Positions 1-7,261 of a stretch of DNA of 12,128 nucleotides are shown here, one piece after another (the stretch's first letter is position 1; each line of letters begins with the position of its first letter). The notes below the pieces were generated by a model, which saw nothing but the letters and a program-made list of their open reading frames with translations, had not been told where the DNA came from and ran no database searches. This stretch comes from Betaproteobacteria bacterium (GTDB lineage: Bacteria > Pseudomonadota > Gammaproteobacteria > Burkholderiales > Casimicrobiaceae), in assembly GCA_025355395.1 (NCBI GenBank), contig JANXZT010000358.1, positions 1 through 12,128 of the forward strand. The letters run 5' to 3'. Position numbers and translations under genes: made by a program.

Positions 1-325
1 CACCTGCGCGATAGCACTAATTTCCCACATCAGGGATGACGCTCGAGGGAATTGGAGCCGCTTGATCATTAGAATACCGCCGTCGTAACATCGGCAGGTC
101 AGTCAGCTCTAACTAGTAAGAGGTGATCCTTGAAAGTCGCCCCATCAAATTATCGGTCGCCTGCGCCCCAGAAAGTGGTTGTCGGGGCTCCTTAATTCGT
201 GGAATCGCGTCAAACACCATGCGCGCGAGATCAATGAGTTAGCCGGCGAGCTTGGTCCCTTAAATCCTGGACTGATGGGCGGCGGTTCCTTAATTCGTGG
301 ACTACGTGCGAGGCTGCGGCTCTAA
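1..325. other. Left flank without a convincing gene; probable mobile-element end
   Basis: No complete coding region is supported here. Base composition looks less GC-rich than the copper genes. The most visible structure is the set of direct repeats from about 189 to 333, listed separately. On the minus strand one frame is open from an ATG at 69-67 to the left edge (23 codons, beginning MIKRLQFP, with a second in-frame ATG at 30-28 giving MWEISAIAQV). Neither ATG has a good ribosome binding site, so this is only a possible start of a gene running out of the window. If real, its place just inside a repeat array would fit a transposase gene of an IS21-like or Tn7-like element, but 23 residues are too few to recognise a family. 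Confidence 0.4.
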
Positions 326-333
326 ATGCGGGA
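189..333 (+). repeat. Direct-repeat array, core CTTAATTCGTGGA
   Basis: Copies A (189-203) and C (287-301) share an identical 15-mer, TCCTTAATTCGTGGA. Copy B core (259-271, CTTAAATCCTGGA) and copy D (321-333, TCTAAATGCGGGA) are degenerate. Core starts lie at 191, 259, 289 and 321, so B, C and D are 30-32 bp apart and A-B is 68 bp, roughly two such steps. Several spaced copies of a short site in one orientation are typical of transposase-binding arrays at the ends of IS21-family and Tn7-like elements. Assignment to either family is inference. Confidence 0.6.
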
Positions 334-523
334 CGGGCCGAGCGCCGCTGCTACCGGCAGTGCGTTCGGTACAGCTCTATCCCAGGCGCAATCGATGATG
401 GTGATCGCTTCCGGCGCGGCCGTACTCGCTTTGCTCGCACTCACGGGACTCTCCGTGTACAAGCCTCGAGGCGTGACCCCCTATGGTGCGCGCAAACAGG
501 GGACCACGGCCGCAGAGCGCTAG
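326..523 (+). CDS. Short membrane-protein ORF, probable C-terminal remnant
   Basis: Encodes 65 residues. Residues about 24-43 form one hydrophobic, probably membrane-spanning segment. A basic tail follows that contains VYKPRG and YGARKQ, which reads like the cytoplasmic end of a larger inner-membrane protein. No family is recognised with confidence. The ATG directly follows an in-frame TAA (323-325), has only a distant weak GAGG (310-313), and lies inside repeat copy D. A second candidate start is the ATG pair at 395-400, just before the hydrophobic segment. The simplest reading is that a mobile element inserted into or recombined with an older gene and left only its 3' end. It may still be translated, but expression is doubtful. 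Confidence 0.35.
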   Translation: MRDGPSAAATGSAFGTALSQAQSMMVIASGAAVLALLALTGLSVYKPRGVTPYGARKQGTTAAER

Positions 524-741
524 CAGCGAAGCCCGTATGGAATCTATTTCGGCGCTCTGTAAATAGAGAACGCGCCCGAGGTCTCGCTTTTGAGACGGCC
601 AGTTCCATAGGCGCTTCTCACTTCGCGAGACGCCTTCTGTTCGGCAAGTACGTATAAGCACCGCTACTCCATGCCCTGTGGGATGTCCGTATGGTCATCG
701 CCAACCCGAAGCGTACCTTGGGCCTAAAGGAGCGGATCAAC
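524..741. other. Intergenic leader with three small inverted repeats
   Basis: Three potential hairpins follow one another. The first has arms TCTATTT (543-549) and AAATAGA (561-567) with an 11-nt loop. The second has GTCTC (581-585) and GAGAC (592-596) with a 6-nt loop. The third is imperfect, GGCG+TCTC (610-619) against GAGA+CGCC (627-634) with a 2-nt bulge. None is followed by a clear T run, so they are not convincing rho-independent terminators. A -10-like TATAAG lies at 653-658, but no good -35 is seen 16-18 bp upstream. The promoter of the downstream operon is probably in this region but cannot be fixed. Confidence 0.4.
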
Positions 742-1101
742 ATGCCAATCTCGACAGTCCTTTACTTTCTGATCTCGGCGGCGTTGTTTGCTTTCATGAT
801 GCGTTTTGGCTGCGGCGCGCATGTTATGGGCCACGCACATCGGCGAACCGAGGCCACCGGCGATGCAAAAGAGGTACACGGAAATCACGGCATAGACAAC
901 TTGCCGCAACAGACGGTCGATCCCGTCTGCGGGATGACAGTGAAAATCTCTGGCGCGGAATCAACCTTCTATCAGAGTCGCGCCTATTACTTCTGCTCGA
1001 CGGCCTGCCGCGAGAAATTCCAAGCCTCACCCGATCAGTATGTGAGCGTCAAACCCCTAGGTTCAAGTCACGAGGAGCACCATCATGGCTCATGCTGCTA
1101 G
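742..1101 (+). CDS. YHS-domain membrane-anchored metal-binding protein
   Basis: Encodes 119 residues. Residues 3-20 are a hydrophobic anchor, followed by a Cys/His-containing stretch (GCGAHVMGHAH, 23-33). A YHS domain spans about 58-101: VDPVCGM (C63), then FCSTAC (C85, C89) and SPDQY. The extreme C-terminus is metal-ligand rich: SSHEEHHHGSCC (108-119). YHS domains are small treble-clef-like folds seen in metal-transport ATPases and stand-alone metal-related proteins, so metal binding is likely although its exact role is unknown. The start at 742 is chosen because AAAGGAG (726-732) stands 9 nt upstream. An upstream in-frame ATG at 691 would place a charged stretch before the anchor and lacks a comparable site. 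The same YHS pattern occurs at the N-terminus of the ATPase encoded from 2867. The 3' end overlaps the next gene by 17 bp, indicating an operon. Confidence 0.8.
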   Translation: MPISTVLYFLISAALFAFMMRFGCGAHVMGHAHRRTEATGDAKEVHGNHGIDNLPQQTVDPVCGMTVKISGAESTFYQSRAYYFCSTACREKFQASPDQYVSVKPLGSSHEEHHHGSCC

Positions 1102-1402
1102 TCAAATTCATTCCAGAGCCCGAGAGGACAGTTTGTCCGGTAGGACCGCCATTCCAGTCATGGCATTGGGCTTAAGTTTAAGCCTCTTCTTCGCGCTCTC
1201 GTTCGCGCTGTGCGTGCTCGGCTACTACGTGTTGCCCTCGCTTCCGATCGCGCACGGGGCCCTTGCGATCCCGCTGCCGGGATTTGCGTTCGACAGCGGG
1301 CCGAGATTCCTCCTGGGACTCGTCGAGAGCTTCGCGTGGGGTTGGTATGTCGCGCTCATCTTTGCTCCCCTCTACAATTTCTTCGTCCGTCGCTATCGCT
1401 AG
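1085..1402 (+). CDS. DUF5676-like inner-membrane protein
   Basis: Encodes 105 residues with two predicted membrane segments, about 25-52 and 75-100. The second carries the block GLVESFAWGWYVAL (78-91) followed by APLYNFF (94-100), which matches the conserved pattern I know for the DUF5676 membrane family. Such proteins are often annotated next to YHS and DUF2933 proteins in metal-resistance clusters. The start is supported by GAGGAG (1072-1077) 7 nt before the ATG. It overlaps the YHS gene by 17 bp and is followed after 28 bp by the next gene, so co-transcription and probably translational coupling are likely. No metal ligands stand out beyond C43, so it may be a structural partner of its neighbours rather than a binder itself. 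Function is unknown. Confidence 0.75.
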   Translation: MAHAASQIHSRAREDSLSGRTAIPVMALGLSLSLFFALSFALCVLGYYVLPSLPIAHGALAIPLPGFAFDSGPRFLLGLVESFAWGWYVALIFAPLYNFFVRRYR

Positions 1403-1430
1403 CGGCGGATTCAACGGGTCGAGGTGCATC

Positions 1431-1679
1431 ATGAGCGAGGATCAATCTGCGAGTTTCTGGCGGACCAAGACGGGGATCGTCTGCGCGGGCTTTCTCATTG
1501 TCGCCGGGTTCTTTCTCGTCACTGAGCACACGGCGCATGTACTTGGGGCGCTACCCTGGTTACTCCTGGCGGCCTGCCCGCTGATGCATCTTTTCATGCA
1601 TCACGGCCATGGAGGCCACGACCACGGCGCGCATCCAGGTGATGTCACAAAGGATCAATCAGGAGAGGAGCGACGATGA
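1431..1679 (+). CDS. DUF2933-like His-rich small membrane protein
   Basis: Encodes 82 residues. Two hydrophobic segments, about 14-31 and 38-49, form a hairpin, and the second runs into CPLMHLFMHHGHGGHDHG (49-66), a tail dense in Cys, Met and His. This layout, with TEH between the helices and a terminal HHGHGGH-type tail, is the DUF2933 pattern found in copper and mercury clusters. The reading frame is open much further upstream (to an ATG at 1263), but that part overlaps the DUF5676 gene. The ATG at 1431 follows GGTCGAGGTG (1418-1427) and starts a sensible membrane protein, so it is preferred. Its stop shares ATGA with the next start (1676-1679). A role in metal binding at the membrane is inferred; no activity is established. 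Confidence 0.75.
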   Translation: MSEDQSASFWRTKTGIVCAGFLIVAGFFLVTEHTAHVLGALPWLLLAACPLMHLFMHHGHGGHDHGAHPGDVTKDQSGEERR

Positions 1680-2338
1680 ACCATGAGACGATGTCAGCCT
1701 ACGGGTTGTGGACGCTGGTCATTATCAACTCGGCTGTGTTCATTCTTTTCGCCTACAGCTTCTCGAAGCCCAAAGCGCCTCGCGATTGGCGCTCTTTCGG
1801 GGGCTTCAGTGCCTTCATCGTCGCGATGTTTACCGAGATGTACGGCGTACCGGTGACCATTTACCTGCTTTCCGGGTGGCTCCAGCGTCGTTATCCTGGG
1901 CTTGATCCGCTCTCGCACGATGCGGGGCACCTCTGGTGGACGCTCGCCGGACAGCACGGGAACCCGCACTTTGGTGCATTACACATCCTGAGCAACCTCT
2001 TCATCTTCGGTGGCTTCATTCTCCTGTCCGTCGCTTGGAACATCCTTTACCGGGCGCAGCGGCGCCACGCACTGGCGACGACCGGGATCTATGCACGGGT
2101 GCGCCACCCGCAGTACGTTGGCTTCATCACGATCATGTTCGGCTTTCTCTTGCAATGGCCGACCATTTTGACGCTCGCGATGTTTCCGTTCCTGGTGTGG
2201 ATGTATGTGCGCCTCGCGCATACCGAAGAGCGCGAGGCACTGCATGAGTTTGGTCGCCAGTACGAGGAGTATGCGGCTGCGACCCCGCGGTGGATACCGC
2301 ACTGGAGTGCTGAACCGACGCTTCATCCGCGCGCCTGA
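1676..2338 (+). CDS. Isoprenylcysteine carboxyl methyltransferase (ICMT/PEMT)-like membrane protein
   Basis: Encodes 220 residues with about five hydrophobic segments (near 9-29, 43-66, 102-124, 146-160 and 163-180). The C-terminal half has the SAM-binding signature of the membrane methyltransferase superfamily: TTGIYARVRHPQYVGF (135-150, with RHPQY at 143-147), then EEREALHEFGRQYEEY (184-199). Family members methylate lipids or C-terminal prenylcysteines in eukaryotes. The substrate of bacterial members in metal clusters is not known, and prenylated proteins are not expected here. A strong GGAGAGGAG (1662-1670) precedes the start, and the ATG overlaps the stop of the DUF2933 gene by 4 bp, so it is the last gene of the YHS-DUF5676-DUF2933 operon. 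It could methylate a membrane lipid or a neighbour protein; that is speculation. Confidence 0.8.
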   Translation: MNHETMSAYGLWTLVIINSAVFILFAYSFSKPKAPRDWRSFGGFSAFIVAMFTEMYGVPVTIYLLSGWLQRRYPGLDPLSHDAGHLWWTLAGQHGNPHFGALHILSNLFIFGGFILLSVAWNILYRAQRRHALATTGIYARVRHPQYVGFITIMFGFLLQWPTILTLAMFPFLVWMYVRLAHTEEREALHEFGRQYEEYAAATPRWIPHWSAEPTLHPRA

Positions 2339-2368
2339 CCCTAGAGGGGTCCCGGCAGACCTTGAAAT

Positions 2369-2382
2369 CCCGCCGGAGCGGG
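2369..2382 (+). terminator. GC-rich hairpin after the methyltransferase gene
   Basis: CCCGC (2369-2373), loop CGGA, GCGGG (2378-2382) form a perfect 5-bp stem 30 bp after the stop codon. Only a short CTTTAT follows at 2395, with no T run directly after the stem. It is at best a weak terminator between the upstream operon and the regulator promoter. Two copies of GGGGTCCC (2346-2353 and 2380-2387) lie in the same gap. Confidence 0.25.
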
Positions 2383-2409
2383 GTCCCAGTGGGGCTTTAT
2401 CTGCGGCCC

Positions 2410-2450
2410 TTGACTCTGGACTATGGTCCATGGTTTAGGCTATGGACCAG
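2410..2450 (+). promoter_or_regulatory. MerR/CueR-type promoter and operator
   Basis: A -35 TTGACT (2410-2415) and a -10 TAGGCT (2436-2441) are separated by 20 bp, the over-long spacing typical of MerR-family promoters that the activator must untwist. Between them is a 22-bp imperfect dyad (2413-2434) with the perfect core TGGAC-TATG-GTCCA (2417-2430), the expected operator position. TGGTCCAT (2424-2431) also pairs with ATGGACCA (2442-2449), which adds a third half-site across the likely transcription start. It lies just before the regulator gene, so the regulator and the ATPase are probably autoregulated from it. Confidence 0.7.
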
Positions 2451-2465
2451 AGGTGGAGGTCTGCG

Positions 2466-2866
2466 ATGGATGATATCGGCATCGGCAACTTGGCCAAGCG
2501 AGCGGGCGTCGGAATCGACACGGTTCGGTACTACGAGCGCAGCGGTCTCTTAGCGCCCAAGGGACGTTTGGCCTCGGGCTACCGACGATACGGTGCCGTC
2601 GAGTTGTCGCGGCTGCGTTTCATTCGACGGGCGCAGGCGTTGGGGTTCACGCTCAAGGAAGTCCGCAATCTCCTCTCGCTATCAGGACAACGCGATATGT
2701 CGCGGATAAAGCGAACGGCACAGAAGCGACTTGCGGACATTGAGCAACGGATTGCCGATCTCACGCGAGTCCGAGACGCGCTTGCCCAGTTGATCGCCAC
2801 CTGTCCAGGTCATGGGCGGGCGGCGAACTGTCCCATTCTCAAGGCGCTCGGAAAGGAGGGCCCGCA

Positions 2867-2870
<4 letters not shown>
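2466..2870 (+). CDS. cueR: MerR-family copper/silver-responsive regulator (CueR-like)
   Basis: Encodes 134 residues. An N-terminal winged helix contains IGNLAKRAGVGIDTVRYYERSGLL (6-29), ending in the family hallmark VRYYERSGLL, and GYRRY (38-42). A long dimerisation helix covers about 78-110. The C-terminal metal loop is CPGHGRAANCPIL, with C113 and C122 as probable ligands (C-X8-C, one residue longer than E. coli CueR). The residue that aligns with Ser77 of CueR is Met78, not the Cys of divalent sensors such as ZntR, which fits a monovalent-metal sensor. The start at 2466 has GGAGGT (2455-2460) 5 nt upstream. An in-frame ATG at 2442 falls directly after the -10 box and would lie upstream of or at the transcription start, so it is rejected. 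The stop overlaps the ATPase start (ATGA), so both genes form one transcript. The symbol is by similarity; mercury, gold or silver specificity is possible. Confidence 0.85.
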
Positions 2871-5332
<2,462 letters not shown>

Positions 5333-5469
5333 GAGTGCATGGTGCGAGTGCCTGATGTCCAAGGCGCGTCCCACGTTCCGCCGCATCGAGGCCGAGCGTC
5401 GAGAACCGCGTCACAGACGAAATCCCGAGCTCCCAACACCCCAGGGATCAAGCAGAGTATGATTCTTTC
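5333..5469. other. Gap between the ATPase and cysteine-rich protein genes
   Basis: No gene, clear terminator or good promoter is visible. At its right end a 4-codon frame (ATG at 5459, MILS, TGA 5471-5473) overlaps the GTG start of the next gene. This may be chance or a small coupling device. The cysteine-rich gene and cusCBA may therefore be read through from the ATPase gene or from an unrecognised promoter. Confidence 0.35.
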
Positions 5470-5850
5470 GTGAGCGCAGTCCGCATTCTCGCCCTGTTTG
5501 CGATCCTTTTGACCCTGCCGCTTTATGGGCTGGCAGGCATCGGGCAGGATCGCGCGTGCGATCCACAATCTACCCATGCGAACTGCGGCGGTGCAGCGGG
5601 GGATTGCTGTCCCGGAAAGACGGACTCCGCCAGTCCTTGCAAAGGCAAGATGGGATCACCCCTCTCCGGTTCGCAGGGCCACTGCACACCGGGTAAAGCG
5701 GGGTGCTGTCCGAGTGCACCCAGCGTTGCACTGAGTGCCGAAGGGTCGGTTGTGATCGCACGCGTGCGCTCGATCCTATCTGCAATGCTTACATCGCTCC
5801 TGCCCTCGCTCAGTCCTGATGGACTGTGGCGACCACCGCGCCTCGCCTGA
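5470..5850 (+). CDS. Small secreted cysteine-rich protein upstream of cusC
   Basis: Encodes 126 residues. Residues 1-22 are a typical signal peptide or N-terminal anchor (RILALFAILLTLPLYGLAG). The mature part has eight cysteines: C30, C39, C46-C47, C57, C72 and C79-C80, within Gly/Ser/Pro-rich sequence. The two CC pairs sit in GDCCPGK and AGCCPS. A weakly hydrophobic stretch (94-112) precedes a tail ending RPPRLA, a style of ending seen in small DUF2946-like proteins of copper clusters. GTG is the only start codon in this open frame after the upstream stop, but its ribosome binding site is weak. Its place directly before cusC, where no CusF is encoded, suggests a periplasmic Cu+/Ag+ binder or carrier. 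Family membership is not certain and the function is inferred. Confidence 0.65.
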   Translation: MSAVRILALFAILLTLPLYGLAGIGQDRACDPQSTHANCGGAAGDCCPGKTDSASPCKGKMGSPLSGSQGHCTPGKAGCCPSAPSVALSAEGSVVIARVRSILSAMLTSLLPSLSPDGLWRPPRLA

Positions 5851-6010
5851 CCTCACCTCGCAGCCGCTCGGCTGCGCCTTAAAGCAACGTCAAGCCGTCG
5901 GCACACCGGAGTGTCCGGTCGCTTGCAATGCGCTTTTGGATCTTCGCGCGGCCTGATGGCTCGCCCCGATCCGATTGGCGCATGGGCTTCATCGACGCAC
6001 GGGACCAGTC
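5851..6010. other. Gap with two hairpins before cusC
   Basis: A perfect 7-bp hairpin CGCAGCC-GCTC-GGCTGCG (5859-5876) starts 8 nt after the stop codon and is followed by CCTTAAAGC, without a T run. A second perfect dyad, ACCGGA-GTG-TCCGGT, lies at 5905-5919. The first could be a weak terminator, an attenuator or an mRNA-stability element that separates expression of the small protein from cusCBA. No clear promoter is seen. Confidence 0.4.
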
Positions 6011-7261
6011 ATGTTGAGACCAATATCAGTGTTGATTCTTGTCGGAGTCGCGCGCTTGGCATGCGCGCAATCTCTTACCTTCGAAGCGGCGCTCAAGATC
6101 GCCGCCCAGTCCTCACCCGATATCGCGCGAGAGAGGGCGAGTGTTGAGTCCGCGCGATCCTCATCCACGGCGGCTGGCCGATTGCCTGACCCCAAGCTCG
6201 TCGCGGGGGTGGAGAATCTCCCCGTCACCAGCTCAGAGCAGTGGAGTCTCACCCGAGATTTCATGACGATGCGAAAGGTGGGGCTCATGCAGGAAGTGCC
6301 GAATCGCGCCAAGCGCGAGGCCGAAACGGCCGGGGCGAGCGCTGCTATCGACCGGGCGGAGGCCGAGCGGCGCGTTACGATGCTCACGGTGCAACGGGGC
6401 GCAGCCCTTGCGTGGCTTGATCGCTACTACCTTGAGCGCGAAGGGGCACTCTTCGATCAACTCGATCACGAAAACCAGCTCTTCGCGGAGGCCATTCGGG
6501 CACAAATCAGCTCGGGCCGAGGCGCGGCGGTAGATGCCATCGCGCCTCAGCAAGAAGCGGCAGACATCGCGGATCGACGCGATGCCTTGCGTGCTGAGAT
6601 CGCCAAAGCGCGCGCGGCCCTTCGGCGTTGGGTCGGGCCGGATGCCGAGGGACCGTTATCCGGTGATCCGCCGGCGATGCCGATCGACATGGAGGAACTT
6701 CGGCATCACGTTCACGAGCATCCCGAGCTTGCCGTCTATGTGCCGATGACGCAGCAGGCGCAGGCCGAAATCCATGAAGCGGAGGCTGCGAAACGGCCAG
6801 ATTGGGGCGTGGAGTTCGCCTACGGCGCACGCGGCGCCCCTTACGGCGACATGGTGACCCTCGAGTTCACCTGGAGCCTGCCGATCTTCGGGCGCACGCG
6901 CCAGGATCCGCAGATTGCTGCGAAGCGCGAGGAGCTGCATCGCGTCGAGCACGAGCGCGATGCAATGCTCCGCGATCACACGGAAGCGTTGGACGCCGCT
7001 CTCGCGGAGTATGACCTCACCACACGCCAGCTAACGCGCTTGAGAGATTCGCGTCTGGCATTGGCGCAACAGAAAGTCGACTACCTCTTTGCCGACTACC
7101 GGTCGGGCAAATCGGACCTATCGAGTGTGCTCACCGCGCGGCGCGAGTTGATCGATGTGCGCTTGAAGGATGTCGAACTCGAAGGCCGACGTGCCGCGAG
7201 CGCGGCCAAGCTCTATTACTTCTACGGACCGGGTGCCGTCGCCGCAGGAGCGCAGCCATGA
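6011..7261 (+). CDS. cusC: CusC/CzcC-like outer-membrane efflux channel (TolC family)
   Basis: Encodes 416 residues, the outer-membrane and periplasmic channel of a heavy-metal RND efflux system. Residues 1-19 form a signal peptide ending ACA before Q20. There is no proper lipobox, so unlike E. coli CusC it is probably not a lipoprotein. The mature protein starts with SLTFEAALKIA, the usual opening of an OEP domain. The sequence then shows two OEP repeats (about 25-215 and 225-410) rich in long Ala/Glu/Arg coiled-coil helices, with the FTWSLPIFGRTR strand region near 285-296. The length is close to that of CzcC-type channels. The ATG at 6011 begins the signal peptide directly. A TTG at 5975 in frame would add an Arg/His-rich stretch and is not preferred. 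The ribosome site is weak (GGGA at 6001). The stop overlaps cusB by 4 bp. Confidence 0.85.
   Translation: MLRPISVLILVGVARLACAQSLTFEAALKIAAQSSPDIARERASVESARSSSTAAGRLPDPKLVAGVENLPVTSSEQWSLTRDFMTMRKVGLMQEVPNRAKREAETAGASAAIDRAEAERRVTMLTVQRGAALAWLDRYYLEREGALFDQLDHENQLFAEAIRAQISSGRGAAVDAIAPQQEAADIADRRDALRAEIAKARAALRRWVGPDAEGPLSGDPPAMPIDMEELRHHVHEHPELAVYVPMTQQAQAEIHEAEAAKRPDWGVEFAYGARGAPYGDMVTLEFTWSLPIFGRTRQDPQIAAKREELHRVEHERDAMLRDHTEALDAALAEYDLTTRQLTRLRDSRLALAQQKVDYLFADYRSGKSDLSSVLTARRELIDVRLKDVELEGRRAASAAKLYYFYGPGAVAAGAQP

Noticed and set aside
189..333. CRISPR-like array
   Set aside because: Repeats are only 13-15 bp, degenerate and unequally spaced, without defined spacers or cas genes.
377..661. 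Minus-strand frame of 94 codons across the remnant ORF and leader
   Set aside because: No recognisable motif, no ribosome binding site, and it runs through the inverted repeats; the opposite frame gives a more protein-like membrane segment.
678..1175. Plus-strand frame of 165 codons overlapping the YHS gene
   Set aside because: Sequence is Arg/Ser-rich low-quality shadow; the other frame has a clear YHS domain and ribosome binding site.
1979..2431. Minus-strand frame of 150 codons inside the methyltransferase gene
   Set aside because: Arg/Pro/His-rich antisense shadow typical of GC-rich genes, no motif.
2442..2465. Upstream start for the MerR-type regulator
   Set aside because: It lies immediately after the -10 box at the probable transcription start, while ATG 2466 has GGAGGT at ideal spacing.
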